DNA of 64,000 bases from Ctenosaura bakeri (taxonomy: Eukaryota; Chordata; Lepidosauria; Squamata; Iguanidae), in the NCBI GenBank assembly GCA_948474755.1, contig CAOLHI010000422.1, positions 558,001-622,000 of the forward strand, written 5' to 3'. Below are positions 43,925 through 57,535 of this stretch, piece after piece (positions within the stretch are counted from its first letter, which is position 1; each line of letters begins with the position of its first letter). The notes beneath the pieces are model-generated. The model saw only the letters and a list, made by a program, of their open reading frames with translations. It was not told the DNA's origin and made no database searches. A program made the position numbers and the translations under genes.

Positions 43925-46900
43925 TTAAATAATAGTCTTTTTTATTGTGATCACTAATATTTCACTCCTGGAATACTTATGGTTGCAACATAGTGAGGTT
44001 TTTAACTTTACTGAATCTGTTCTGGAGTAATTGGGAGCTTTATATGTTAGTAAATGATCCAAACATCTCTGAAATTAGAGGAAAGATTTTCACTGATTAT
44101 GGGAGTAATTCCAGGTTTGATAGGAATGTACTGCAGTCTGGAAAGCTTTTGTAAAGTATAATGCTAACGTCAGAACTGTGAAAAAGGTTTTAACACGCTG
44201 TTTTGTGACATGTACTAAATAGATGTTTAGAACAAGTTTGTACTAACTATCAATTTGGCACAATAGCCCATCGTATACAAAGCTGCTACTCAGTCTCAGA
44301 ATTCCCTTCTCTTTCCTTAGCTTTGTGGCATAAATTTAGTAAGGATTGGCAGAGAATCAGTATATGAAGCAAAGAGATAATTTTACTGAAATATAAGATC
44401 GCTATTCAGATTTTACAGTGGATCTAGTTTGTATTTGTTAAGAATGTACCCACACTCCATCTACATGGCAAAGGCTACATCTGTGAGCTTTTCCCCTGGC
44501 TATGAATAGAAGAAATTTTTTTAAAAATAGAATTTCTTAATTGAGAAACATAGAATGACATTTTGCTCTAGCAAAACCAGATTTTCAAAGTATGCTGGTT
44601 CTATAGACTTATCATCATTTATTTCCACTCTGCTATAATAAACAAGGATGTTCCAAATAGAATTTACCTTACTATTTAATGTTTAAGAATTACAAAGCAA
44701 TCTTTTTAGAAAGCAGCAAGTGAACATTTTGTAAAACCTTGGTTGTTTGTCTCTTGCGGAGCCATTAAACCATACACCTCCTGAACAATTTGCTCAGGGA
44801 AAAAATGTTTTCTGGCCTCAGTTGATCTGCAGTTCTGTTTAGAATTGCATAATCTGTGGGTTGCCGTAAAGTTGTTACAAATTGGAGGGCTGATATAATG
44901 TGAAATGAGGCACTTTGCCTGAATGTTGCTTTTGTTCCCTCTTTAACAAATTAGCATGTTGACATTTGTCACTGATGGATTTTATTATTTGCTGAAAGGG
45001 TTTTAAGGGAGTTTGACAGCATGAATGGTTTGTCCTACAGACTTTGAGAATCGATAAAGGCATCTTTGTTCTTTGTGCAAAACACACAACAGATATCTTA
45101 TTGACTGACACACATAAAAAGGAAGGCTTGTTTAGCTGTCGCACAAAATAAGCTAAGAAAATAATTTTGAAGCCATTGCTTATTCTGTGTCCTCTTTCCC
45201 TATGTGTCTTTCTTTTTGTTAACATGTATCCCATTAATCAAAATAACAAGAATTGGTAGATGCTCATTTAGTAAATGGAAGGCATTCTGTTCCATACCCC
45301 AAATGGTTTGCACATGAATTCTTGAATCTGCTGTAAAATCAAATATGAGTAATATTTAATAGTAGTATTGGTTTATCTTTAAAAATATTTTAAGTAAGAA
45401 GAGCTAAGATGGGTGTTATACAATATTATGAATGTATTTGAATGTATATTGTATAGCAGACTCACTATATCCTGGCATTTCAAACTTGATTTAGACAGCA
45501 CTGGATTCAAGCTGCTTTGTTACTTTTTTCATGCAGAAGAAAAAGACAAGACAGTTGACAGTCCTTGATTTCTTCACTGTATGAAACTATACAGAAAAGT
45601 CATCAAAACTATTCAAATATTATGTGCAAATCAGACTGTTTGAGAATTCCATACCTACTGAAATATTTGTTGGCATAGAAAAGACGTTTAACTGGATGTA
45701 AGTAAGGAAAAAATCTCTCTCATCTTTGTAAGAAGAAATTACTGCCTGGTTCTCATGACATACTGAAGTAAATAAGATTAGGCACTCGTAATGGTTTTCT
45801 TAATGGTTCCTCCCACCTCCGTGTTTCTGGTGGAGTAAACTTTTGCCAAGTACTTGGATATTTTTGGATTTCTCTAATATACGAGGCACTTTCTTTCCTC
45901 TTGGTTTGATTAAGGCACTGAATACTGAGCAGTAAAACATTTTTCCAAGTCTTAAACATGTCACATGTGTTAGAACAAAAAAGTACTGTTGAAAAATATG
46001 TTGTATAAATTGACTTCTCCCAGATCTTAATTCCTTTACTGTGGATGACATATTCTTCTTTGGATGAAGTAACTTTTCAGGGTAAAGGCCCAGAAGAATT
46101 TTCCTTTGCTTTCCCTTGAAGGACAAGAAAAACAGAACTATGTAGGCTGTTAGACCTTCTTCTGGTGTGAAGAAATAGCAGAGGATTCTCTTCCTTTCCA
46201 ACTCTGATGGCTTTTAAGCTTCTTTTTTCCCTTAAATGTCCAGTTTCTTGGTTTTAAAAATGTCTTCTGCACTATAAATTAATATCACTTTTCCTTGTAG
46301 TCCTGTTTGTGGCAGTCAGTGCCTGAGAGAATGCCTAAAGCTACTGAGTGAGCTAAGCATATTTGAACCAAAGAGACTTTCACCTTCCAGCTTATGTTCC
46401 TGACTGTTACGCTACCTCAGCTTTCATGAGTGAGGCAGACATATGCTTAAGATTTCAAGAATATCTCAAGAGAAATATATGAGTTGCAAGTAGCCAGCTG
46501 TAAAAGCTGTTCCCCGGTTACAAATCTGAGGGATGGGGATGACCTATAGGAAACTGAAAACTGCAACATGGGAAGTAGCTCACAATGTTAAATATGGGCT
46601 ATTCCTGTTGGTCTTCTTTTCCCCTTGGGAAGGGCTTCTGACTATAATTTAAGAGGTTAACTCACAAACACAGAAAGCAGTCCAAGTCTTCCTGTAACAG
46701 CTATGATGGAAAGCTGGAAATCACAGATCTATCTGGAAGCAAATAACAGTCAACAGTTACAGATGTGACAAATGTTGGACCAAAACAGGAGGCCCTGTTA
46801 GAGACTATGTATCTTGTTTATCAGTAGTGAAGTGACTCATTTGAGCTGAACCTATTGCAATAAATAGCTGTAACTTAGTGAAGGGACAGCAAGCCCCACA

Positions 46901-47165
46901 TATAGTCTCTGGCACCTCCAGTAAAGCTGGGAAAGACTCAAAACCCAAAGAGGCTACCAGACTTAACTGGCTGGCTGATGACCTTACTTGGTATGAGGCA
47001 TCTTCCAAATTCTTTTGTGGCACAGCAGCAGTGCTTTATGGGTTGAACCCAATGAGTAATGTAACTCATGATGTGAACCAAAGAGTTACAGTTTCCATGC
47101 ATTTTGGTGTTAAGCTGATTAGCTGCTGTTGCCAAAGTGAAAGATGCAGGGACAGAAGGATGTGG
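43925..47165. other. Intron sequence without recognised features
   Basis: Unique AT-rich DNA. The 100-130-codon open stretches on the minus strand near 44875 and 45800 have no family resemblance or splice support. Confidence 0.5.
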
Positions 47166-47177
47166 AGTGGTTGTGTT

Positions 47178-47408
47178 GAGAGCCAGCTTGGTGTAGTGGT
47201 TTGAGAGTTAGACCATGACTATGGAGACCAAGAGTTGAATCTCCACTTCACTGTGGAAACCCACTGGGTAGCCTTGGGCAAGTCACACTCTCTCATCCTC
47301 AAAGAAAGGCAAAGGCAAACCTTCTCTGAATAAATCTTGCCAAGAAAAGCTTATGATAGGGTCACCTTAGGGTCATGCTAGGTCAGAAACAACTTGAAAG
47401 CACACGAG
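47178..47408 (+). mobile_element. tRNA-headed SINE with L2-like tail
   Basis: The head GAGAGCCAGCTTGGTGTAGT...GAGAGTTAGACC and the later B-box-like AGAGTTGAATCTCC are tRNA-like. The body includes CCACTGGGTAGCCTTGGGCA and AAATCTTGCCAAGAAAAGC. The tail ends AGAAACAACTTGAAAGCACACGA, the L2-type end also seen in the 5S-headed SINEs here. Same family as 155-358 and 59953-60200. Confidence 0.8.
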
Positions 47409-48404
47409 AGTGGCTACTTTTCAGCTGAATATGTTTAGATTGTCTTGATACTCTCTTCAGACGTTTTCTTGGCTGTATGAGACCTGATTATACAGAACTG
47501 GTACAGGGAATTGGGCTCTGCTGATGCAGTTGGGTCATTTTAAATATTGTCTCTGTAGAGAATATGTAGCTCTGAGGATGTCTAAAGAGTCCTCACTCCT
47601 GTCTCTTCCCATCTCTGTTGGTCTGAAACTGGTAGAATAAACAACCACTACACTACTCAACTGCAGATCCAGCCATCACAGAGTGTCATTTACCCAGGTC
47701 TCAACTTTCTAACCTGGTGGAAAAACCAGGACAGGCTGAGAAGATCAAATCTGGTGAACAGCTAGGTGGTACCGAGACTGACAAGTGATAAGAGAGGAAT
47801 TGTTATCTGAGTTTCCAAGAAAAGGGGTAGTAATTTGCAGAGTCCATAGATACTTCTGAAGTAACAAAAGTAGGTTGTCTCTTGCTAACTGGAATAGAAG
47901 GCTTAGAGCTAAAATTTCAAGGGCGTTTGTAGGCTTTTCCTACGTGACTTCCTTTAACTTTGAAATGAGTCATATGCCTGAAATCAGGGTGTTGTAGATG
48001 TACTTTTTATATAGTACACCAAATTACTCTCCCTTTGTGTGGGGAAAAAAAAACTCTGTTGCTATCTGAATGAAAGCATCAAAAGCAGGGACAGTAGCTT
48101 GATTGAGCAAGAGTTGTCCTTTGTGTTCTCTGTAGTTACTTGTGTTCTATACTGTTCTCATAAAAAAAATAAATCCTGTTATTTCAGTGCTTATAGGTAG
48201 AGCTTCCAATCCATATAATTAGTTGTGAATACAGAAAAAATGCTTTGTGGTGTTAATTTACATAAAATATATTGACAATGCCCTGTGGTCTGGCACCAAA
48301 AAGCTAGAAATCACGAGACATCTTTAAACTTTGCCTTTAGACTCTGGCTTGTTGGAGGAGTGACTAACCAGGACTCCCAGTCTGGGTGTAATGTTTAGGC
48401 GGTG

Positions 48405-48465
48405 GCAGCAGCTGCTGCTGCTGGTGCTGCTTCCTCCTCTTCCTCCTCCTCCTCCTCCTCCTCTT
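48405..48465. repeat. (CTG)n/(CCT)n trinucleotide tract
   Basis: GCTGCTGCTGCTGG is followed by TTCCTCCTCTTCCTCCTCCTCCTCCTCCTCCTC. Confidence 0.9.
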
Positions 48466-48469
48466 GGAC

Positions 48470-50500
48470 TCATGATGAATTCCTGGTAGCTGGCAGTTCT
48501 ACTATTAATGAGGGGAGTCAAGTGGATACCATGTACCAACAGCTTCGCTCTTTGAGCAATAACTCAGGATTCTCCAGAATTCTTACAGTTTTGTGCAAAT
48601 GTAGCCCATAACTATTGTTAACCAAAGAGGAAGATTAAACCCTCCCTGGTGTTCATGCATCTGAGATGTTTATGTTGAGTAAGTGGTACATGATGGGAAT
48701 AAACTGATATGCTTTTCTCTGTGCCTCATTTTCAAACTGGCACCTGTTATTCTCTTCAGTCTTGAAGCAAAGCTGGACTTGCTGACAGAGAACTAACTTT
48801 CATGCCGGTTAAACCATGGTTTGAATTTCATTTTCCCCCTACATATTTGGTAAAGAAATCTAAGAAGGTGAATTATGATATCTTGAATAAGTAGCAAAGA
48901 TCTCAGCCCTGATAGAAGAAATTTTACACATGCATTTTCATCAGAAACAGGGGAGGACACATTCCATATGTTTTCTGAATTGGTTTGTGTTCATGGATGA
49001 AATACACATAGGTGCTCAGGAAACACATAGACCTTTTATGGTTATTAACTACAACAAACTGAGAACTGGCCTCACTGTTATAATACAGTCTATGGTGAGG
49101 TTACATATAGGTGCTCTTTCAAACAACTTATACAAACAGATTTAAGATTTGGCCACTGAAATGCCCCTTTTGTTGAAAAATTTACACAAAAGTGGCGTTA
49201 TGAGGGTCAAATCTTAAATCTTTTTACACCATTTCCTTGAAACAGTATTAGAAAACAAACAGGTAGAAAACTATTGTTTTGCTTTCTATAGGTGATAGAA
49301 AGTCTTCTGGGAGGGACTGTATTTTTAAAAAAATTGGGTGTGGTTTTCCAACCCTTTTTATTCCACCCATGAACCTGTTCTGTCCTGCTTTTGAAGTTGT
49401 CTGCAGCTCAGTTTCATGTTCTGTTATAAAATCAGAGTAAAGCACCCTGAGGCTCCTTATAATTTAGGCAGAGTTGTTCAAATCTTAATCTTTGTTTTGA
49501 CTTCAACCAGAGAAGCAGGTTAATAATGTTCATTATATTCACAACTTCAGTGTTAAAGGGAAGTTTAAGTTTTTGCAGAAAAGAAATTTGGGAGAGGCCA
49601 GCTCATAAAACCATCAAGAAAATACATTCATCAAGTCATATTTGTCTGATGAGTTTTCGCAACTATAGAAAAACATGGGAAGTGTCAATGGTACTCTTCC
49701 ATGGAAACATAATAGGAATGTCTTCCACTAATTGAAAAGACCAAAAACAGTGGAAGAAGTTTATGTTAGATGTCTTGTGGAGCAGGTTGAAAAAACCTAG
49801 TGACATTTAAGTACACTCAAGGTGCTCATGCTGGATTTAGTATATGTGGACTTTGGAAAACAGAGCATTTTCTAAAATGGAGAACTTAATTATAAGAGGT
49901 TCTGGGAATTGTACCCCAAAGTAACTTTTCGAAACTGTGGTGTGTACACAAGCCTTTGAGCCCAAGGAAAGCATCAGTCTCAAATGGTCTGCCTCCTCTG
50001 CCTTTCATGGGGTGGGAGGATGACTCTGGTGAAGTTTAGTTTCTCTTTCTCTGACTTCTGGCTTCTTTCTCATGTACAAACCAGTAATCATGGTTTAGAA
50101 CAAATTTTAGGCAATTGTTAAACCAGTGAGCACATTAGAACAAGCTCTAAGTCAATTGTGTTATAAGGTAGCAACATTAAATTTTTCTGTTTTTCTAACC
50201 ATGATTCCTGGTTTGTACATTACAAAGAGCCAGTAATTGGGAATAATGATACTAAACTGGGCTAGAATCTGCCTTTCAGCTGTATGAAGGAGAAGAGAGG
50301 AAGCAGTACATAAGTGCAGCTCTGGGGCTGACCTAAGAAACACATATTTTAAACCTTGGATTAGCCTTATATGTGAAGCCAGCCACTGTGCCTGGCAAAA
50401 AATTAGATGTCTGGTACTTTGCTTAAGTATAGTAGTCTTGTTGGTGGAGAAGCCTGAAGTTAATCAGCTGAATAAGTTATACCAGTCTTTCACTAAAACA
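48470..50500. other. Intron sequence without recognised features
   Basis: Unique AT-rich DNA; no splice-supported open frame. Confidence 0.5.
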
Positions 50501-50504
50501 AAGG

Positions 50505-50625
50505 TGGGTATCATGCAGCCCTTCCATATGTGAACAGACCATAAGTCCCAGCAGCCAGTGGTGAAGAATGTTGAGAGTTACAGTCCAACAACATTGGGAG
50601 GCTGCATGATTCCCACCACTACACT
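50505..50625. repeat. Short palindromic dispersed repeat
   Basis: GGGTATCATGCAGCCCTTCC on the left mirrors GGGAGGCTGCATGATTCCCA on the right. The interior 'agtcccagcagccagtggtgaagaatgttgagagttacagtccaacaacat' matches pieces at 7085 and 62838. Family not identified. Confidence 0.5.
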
Positions 50626-50629
50626 ATAA

Positions 50630-53600
50630 GAATGTGTAAATCACAGCAGCTAAACAGCTGTGTACTGTTTTAATCAAGTGTGAGGCCCTAGAATTTACTT
50701 AACAGCTTCTCCCCCCACCACATCACAGGGTGATTTGTCCCACCTATCCTGGTGTCATCCATGATGAGATCCACATGTGTGGGATCTCCCAGATACTGCA
50801 TGAATGGCAAACTTGATTTTCAGAGCTTTCCATTTGCGTAGAGAGTGGGAGAAATAGCACATGTGTTGAACACTTCACAGAATGTATTCACTCATCAGTA
50901 TGGTTTCACTGCCCACAGTTCTTGATCACCATAGCAATCTTTATACAAATATTCATAGTATATCCTATGTTGCTCAGATTACTGTGGGCAACACCGGACA
51001 CCATGAGAAAAGTATACATGTGCACAAATATAGAATCCCGTAACTCCCTACACTACTGGGGCAGTGGTGGAAACAAATGCAGGATGGATATTGCGTTTCA
51101 AAAAAAGGAAATTAGAATTGCTTAGTAAGAAGAAGCTAACCATAGACCTTAATAATGAGAATACAGTTTTTTAAAATGCCACAGTAAGGGCAGGGTGGAG
51201 TTGCAGGAATGGTGACGAAGAAGCATAAAGTACTTAACAGAACATGATCAGGGAGGTCATACAGACTGCTGTTAGAACTGTGTGCGTGTGTACATTTTTT
51301 AATGTTGAGGCTGCGGAGTTTGTCATGAAGTTCTCCAGGTTGGGTCCCAACTCAGTGGACTAGGGCATTTGGATCATTGCCAAAATCAACTGGCACTGGA
51401 AGTAATACAGAATTAATATGTCCAGCTCTTTGGACTGTTTGTGCCAAAGCAAACAATTACCTTTTGCTGCCCTGCAGTGACACCTAATTCAGAAGTGTCT
51501 TTGATAAGCTGCTGAGGATATTGGGCTGGAGCAGCAGCCGACACGACTTTGGTGAGAGAAATAAAGAGCAACTTTTGAGGCTCAAGTGGAAGTAAAGCCC
51601 ACCTAATCTGTTCCAAACCCTGAAGGAAGTGCCTTAAAATGAAACTCGGTTCTGCTGACCTGATTGCAGTGCAATGCACATATGTTAACTTCCATGTTAA
51701 CACGACCTTCCTCTTCCTCCTCCTCTGACAAACATTTTTCAATATCGCAGTTTTCTGTTCCTTAAGTGCGTGATTTTTTAAATGGTACCTTAAAATATAA
51801 TTTGGGTCTTATTTCATCATATAAATATGGCAGATGCTTAACATGCAGGCCTCTTCTGCCTGCCTGTTTGTAAGGCCTAAAGTTACTATTGTTTTTTTTT
51901 TTCAGCCAAATGGCCAAAAGGCTGCCAGCAGTATGTCTGGAATGTTATTTACTTGGTACATTTTTGGACTATTTCTTTGTAGCACTGCGTACACCACAGT
52001 TAGGGGTCATTTACTTAAAAACGACCAAAGCATTACCCCCAAGTTGCACAGTTATTCTTCTCAACAGGGGCTTTGTAATAAAAGGGAGTGTCTCATTATG
52101 TAGTATAGCTTCTGTGCTTTTTTTCCGCTTGCTGCTTTTTTTTTGTTCTTAATAATCTGAATTGGTTTGGGTGGAGGTTAGGGGAGGGGCTGTTTATTCT
52201 TGCTCTTTGTTCTCAGTGACTCTGTTCTTTTGCTTAGTGCGTCAGCATGTTGTGGTGTCTTTTGTGATATTAGCTGATTTAACTCCATCTGACCTGCTTT
52301 TCTGAATTTTACTTTTGAGGTGGTTACTCTGCATGTGTGTGCATGTGTTTTCCAGTGGAAACCACAGTTTTAAAAACACAGCTCTGAAGACAAATCCAAA
52401 CAAACTTGGTTCAAGTACATTTTTAAGGAAAGGATTGGGCTGAATAACCGAAGCTTTTTGGAACATGGATTAGTACATTTTGGAAATGTCTTAAGATCAT
52501 ATCTGAATGTTATTCATAGGGCAAGAAGGCTTTACCTCTACAGGTTTGTAGCATTTAGGGTGTAGCCATTAATATGTTACATTGCTTCTGACCATGTATA
52601 TTTTGATCCTGTATTTCTCATATATAATACAGCATCACTATGGGGAGAGTGTCGAGACTAACCTGTCTAGAGGAGGAAAAGGTTGCTTGGCATGCTTTAT
52701 TAGTCAGAGATGACCCTTTTAGACAGAGCAAGGCTGTTACTGCCAAAGGGCAGATGCTGGGAGGCAACAGCAAGGTTCTGGAGGACATGACCTACCTGTG
52801 TCCCCCTAAGTTAGCATGCTGGCTCCAAAAAGTTGATTGTTGCAAAGATATTCAACTGCTGCTCTAGTCATCATTTATACATGAGAGGGGGGCATCTTGT
52901 TCTTTGCCTCATCTAGCAAAATGGCTTGCAACAGCTCCATCTCCACTAACCATGTCCTCAGCAAATCTGCTTCCATATTGTTATGAGACCTCTCAGTAAG
53001 AGGCATGCAAGTGTCTCATAAGGCTATGCATAGTCACCATTATGGATGCTGAATTCAGTACTATTTAGGAAGATGGCTGTCACATGACTGCTGTGTTGTC
53101 TACACATAAGGCTGAGCAAAAATTGGAGGTGCGCATCAATTTAACAAAAGATTGGGAAAGCATGGTTATCCAAGTTCTTGTGATAACCTTAGAATTACTG
53201 CCCTGCTCTGTCAGAGATGTATTAGGTATGGGGTACTGGAGTTCATACAAAAAGGGTTTGTTTTATTTCTGCTTTGAGCCTATCTTGTAAACAAATTCCC
53301 ACATAGTAGGTCTTTAGAAAATAATATGCTCTGTCTCATACCTAACCTCATGCTGAGAAGGTAGAATCCTGACGAAGATCAGGGCTTACCTTTTGAAATG
53401 AACTGGCTTATTTCTACTCTTGACTTGTTAATTAAAGAGTTATAGCACTTTATTAATGCTGATTTTATACTGACCTTTCAGCCACTTAGGATGTTTCAGG
53501 CAAGTACACCATCCAGTAATTTGCCTTTGGGCACAGAACAGCTTAAGTTTACTGTGCAGGCAACTCTTCAAAGCAATAGATTCATTTATAGAGAAGAATT

Positions 53601-54480
53601 ACTGATTAAAATAAACACTGAAAGTGTTACAAAAAGTTGATTGGTGGCATTGGGAAATAAAATTGCTGGATGTGTGGCACAGTGTCATTCTCTTATCAAG
53701 ACCTGTCTATCCTTCCCATCTCAAAGTATGCCATTTTTCTAAGTAATTGTAGAAGTGCACTCTCAGGTTAGTATGTTGCAAACAAAACTGTAATGTGCTC
53801 CTACTCTTAATGCTGAATTTTATGTACAATAAAATTTTAAAAGATCTTGGCCTCAAGTATAAGTCAGAGCATGAGAAAATCCACTCCATTATCTTGCCAG
53901 CTCCATAGCTGCTACAGATATGGGTGGCAAAGCTATGATTTAATTAAGATGTTTTGAAAGTTGTACATTTAGTAAAAAACTGCTTTTGTGTTTGTGAAAC
54001 CTGATAAGTCTTTACAGGAGCTGGGATTCAGGGAAATTATCAGTCAAAACAGGCTAAGAGGCAATGATGACTGTAAAAGTATATGTTCTTTGCGGCAACC
54101 TTACAGAATCTAGATTTCTGCCAGATGTTTTGGAGTGCATCTTCTTTTAGCACCACTTAGCATGGTCAATGGTCAGAGATGATGGGAGCTGCAGCCCAAA
54201 ACAACTAGAGGGTCTCAAACAGGGTTCAGACTTCATTTTTTTTGTGCTAGAATAAACTTGTAACATGTTTTCCTTCCTGCATCGATACCACCACAGTCCC
54301 TCATGCCAATCTTATGAACCATGAAAAAAGTTTATTTCAGTACTGAAATTACTGTTATATATTCTACATTTCTGAAAAACACCCACCTTTGCTACTATTG
54401 TTTAATAATAAGACTTAGCCTGAGACTCCTATAAGCTTATTAACTAGTTTGTAAATGCTTTGGTCATTATTAAAGGGATT
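50630..54480. other. Intron sequence without recognised features
   Basis: Mostly unique AT-rich DNA. An acceptor-like poly-T tract ending in CAG at about 51905 is discussed among the rejected items. Confidence 0.45.
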
Positions 54481-54483
54481 TAG

Positions 54484-54507
54484 TTGTGTGTGTGTGTGTG
54501 TGTGTTT
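54484..54507. repeat. (TG)n dinucleotide repeat
   Basis: About eleven TG units. Confidence 0.9.
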
Positions 54508-55210
54508 TTTAATGGATCAACATGGCTGTGAGCAGTAGGCCAATTAACTTCAAAGCTTTGTTTTCCTGGCCCTTTTCATTGCAAAATCATGAATTAGCCC
54601 CACAGAGTTAATTTCTCTGATGTGGTCACCCTCAGTAAGATGGCTAGGTGGCTTAACCATTTTTGCCTCATTGCAAAATGCCTAGTTTTTGATGAATGCT
54701 CTCAGAAGCAACTTGAAAGCACACATGTGCACACAACTTGCTGAAACTTCTTTTAGCATCTGCCACAGTCACTGATGTTTTGCAAAAGGTCTGGAGGACT
54801 ATGTGCACTTTCTTGAAAGTTAGGTGCAGTTATTTCTTGCAACTTGTTAAATAATATAATTAGGAGTAGTTTTATGAAGTCCCCATTCCACCCCTGGTGC
54901 ATTTTTCACAAGGAAGTTTTTCAGAAAGCTCTGTGAGATACTTCTCAAATAGATTTATAGAAGCTTCTTCTAGTTCTCCAGGCTCTAGAGTCACATGTTT
55001 TAGGACAAATGTTTCTGGTTGCTTTGAATCTCTACTGTAGTGTATAGGTGACATTGTCCATAGTTGCTTCAGAACTGTAAGTGTATTAGGCACTTTCTCA
55101 GCCCTTGTAAATCATATCAGCAGAAGCAGCATCAGGTACTTCCACTGTCTTAACGGTGCTTTCCTGTTCCTTTCCCACCAGGCATCTCTCCATCCTCCCT
55201 GTGGGAAAGG

Positions 55211-55238
55211 AACACTTGGTTCTTAACACTTGGTTCTT
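55211..55238. repeat. 14-bp tandem duplication
   Basis: AACACTTGGTTCTT occurs twice in succession. Confidence 0.85.
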
Positions 55239-55534
55239 AGTTCTTAATGTGATAAACCATATCAAACAGATAAAAAACAGATTTTTCCATCCCTTACTCT
55301 TACACAGATTTAGTTTAAGTGCATGGACATACTCTCTTTATTCTGGAGAAGGGTCTTACGGAGCAGACCAGGAAACAAAGAAGTTCAGAATGTTTCTTGA
55401 GTTGGCCCTAAAACTGCTTCTCATTGGCAATCTAACAAGATTTGTACAGATGCAAGGAAACAAGATTCTCCTCATGCCTGATCTGTAGTTTATCCTTATC
55501 TTTCTCCCCACCCACAATAGTAATGTGGATTTCA

Positions 55535-55961
55535 GGCCCTTTCCACACAGGGGTTTAAAAACGGTGTAGAGCGACCTCTGACAGAGGCGTAGTTCCACAC
55601 CACAATCCACGCTAGGGCGCCCGGAAGTGGTGGCACCGCGTGCTTTTTGAAAACCACTTTTCATGTGGTCTTTAAAAAGGACGACCGTGCAGCCCCGTCG
55701 CAGCACCCGGTGTGGATTTGCAGGCGCGCGCAAGGGCGTGCCTGCAGATCTGCTGGGGGCGGGCTTTCCGGCTGGCGAGCTTCTCCGGTTGGTGGAGAGT
55801 CTCTGCCAGTCTTAAGCCGCCATTTTGGGCCCTGCAGGACGCCGCGGGACACCGAGGAGTGTGGAGCAGCGAAAATGCACTGCTCCACGTGGCGATGGAC
55901 TCAGGTAAGCTCCGTTTCAGCGTGGTTTCCCCCGTTTCTTCGCCCGCGTGTGGAAAGGGCC
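55535..55961 (+). mobile_element. CpG-rich MITE, copy 2
   Basis: Termini are GGCCCTTTCCACACA and CGTGTGGAAAGGGCC. Length is 427 bp. The body shares long stretches with copy 1 (reverse orientation) and copy 3, for example GGCGAGCTTCTCCGGTTGGT, then GCCGCCATTTTGGGC. The left end has a subterminal imperfect hairpin (GACCTCTGACAGAGGC). The flanking triplets differ (TCA and ATA), so its target duplication has decayed or the ends are off by a few bases. A consensus 5' splice motif, TCAG|GTAAGC, lies at 55901-55910 in AOPEP sense. Confidence 0.75.
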
Positions 55962-56059
55962 ATAGTCTGAGCTAGGTTCCTCTAGACTGGCAGGTCCCTC
56001 TGGTCATCCAGGCCCTAATAAAATACACCCTTTCTCCCCATGTGTGGGTTCTGGAACCA

Positions 56060-56540
56060 CATCTTACCAGGAAAAAATGCTGTAGATACAACAGTAAATA
56101 TTTTATGTAAAGTATTTAAAATATTTTTACACTTCCTTTTAGGGAAATTCCTCATAGCTTCCAACATAAGCTTTACAATACATAAACAACAATAACTTTT
56201 AAGACTACCAAATACCATCAGAATAATAACAGTTAAGAGCCAACAGTAGCACCAAAAATAGGTAACACATAGCCCAGTAAAAACAATAAAATCAAATAAA
56301 CTTAAAACCACACCATATATCCTGCAGTCTGGTAACATCCTTACATGAGAGAAGGAATAGTAACTGAGTGAGACTGTTTCAAGAGCTGAAGTGGTGGGGC
56401 CTCACATACCTCCAGAGGAACCAAGTTCTACAAATGTGGAGCCACCAGCAAAAAGACCTTCTTCCTCCTCTCCAATAACCAAACTGTTCCCAACACAGCT
56501 AGTTAAGCAGGGCCTGGGACATTGATCTAACAGTGTGGGA
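56060..56540 (-). repeat. L2-like LINE 3' fragment
   Basis: The minus strand has AGGTCTTTTTGCTGGTGGCT (complement of 56440-56460), then a long T-rich region. This is the order of the L2-type tails at 38170 and 38985, strongly eroded. Confidence 0.45.
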
Positions 56541-57535
56541 GGACAGTATCAGTGAATGCTCTGGTAAATCAGACCCAGGACTTTGAATAACTTGCTTTTT
56601 TTTTTCATCAGGTACTTCTAGAAAACTCCTGAGATGTTTGATAGTTGTGGTGTTTCTTTGGATCCCTCAAACCTCTTTTGCCCTATGTTACAGTGATCCA
56701 AGGGAGAGCATATAGTTTGACACAGAAGGACTTGTATTGTTGTTGTTTTAATTTAGAATTTTATAAGAAATCTGTAATTGGTGTATCTGCAACTTTCTCC
56801 CTTGTGCTCCTTTGTGACATCGCTACAATGGCAGTTGCCCCTGCCATTTCCTTAACTTGCTTAAAACAGCATTTGTGAGTGAACATCCCATGGAAAAGTA
56901 CTCTTTCATTTAGAGTCCCACACAAATCTGAGGATCTAGTCACCAACAAATGTGTTTTATAACCTACAGACATTTCCTTAATACCAGTGCCTGTTTTAGT
57001 TTCATTAAGGGCTTGGTGCCCCCCCTTTTTTGTCCTGACAGCTTATACTTTTCAACATCTATAATGTTCTTTTCTGAATAAGAACTCCCCCTCCCCATTT
57101 CCCCCCATTTTTTGTCTTTCTATTTTTCTTGGTTGCTTTGATCAGTTAGTCAAAAATACCTATGGCCTATATTCACACTTGCCCTTCTTTTATTATCTTG
57201 GCTTAAGCATAAATGCTTCTATTGAAATAAATCACCCTTGTAATTTGAAAAATATAAAACTTTGGTTTAAGTTACTTATTACAGGTAATAGCTGTTTGAT
57301 GGTTGAATATGAAACAAATGCTTGGCAGAATATTTAGCTTGAATCCTAGCCAGAAAACAATAAAGTGCAACCTAATTCCTAAAAATGTCTGTGCTATAAA
57401 CTAACTGTCATGACATAGCTTGCATACAGTAATAACAGGCTGACAAGGCTAATAAAGTCTACGTATTGCTATAGCCAGGCAGTGCATGCTGTAACAGGTC
57501 CATAATGTGTTTTGTCCTTCATTTATATCATGCAG

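Larger units (their letters stand above)
5675..57535 (+). other. AOPEP: AOPEP large intron (51.9 kb) hosting most repeats
   Basis: The donor AG|GTATGG and the acceptor TTTATATCATGCAG|C bound this intron. The peptide reads directly across it (GMA then SPHI), so no coding exon of the known protein is missing between them. It contains the Penelope-like, CR1, Ngaro-like, MITE and SINE insertions listed separately. The rest is mainly unique AT-rich sequence with microsatellites and eroded L2-like tails. No second host gene was identified inside it. Confidence 0.85.

Noticed and set aside
47178..47250. A functional tRNA gene
   Set aside because: Only A-box and B-box-like pieces are present; no cloverleaf with paired acceptor ends could be drawn, and it heads a SINE.
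51905..52152. Poly-T tract ending in CAG followed by an open plus-strand frame, as if a cryptic exon
   Set aside because: No plausible donor closes it, the peptide resembles nothing I know, and AOPEP coding sequence is continuous without it.
5675..57535. The miR-23b/27b/24-1 cluster known to lie in an AOPEP intron in mammals
   Set aside because: I looked for the mature sequences and did not see them; that cluster lies in a later intron of the gene, beyond this window.
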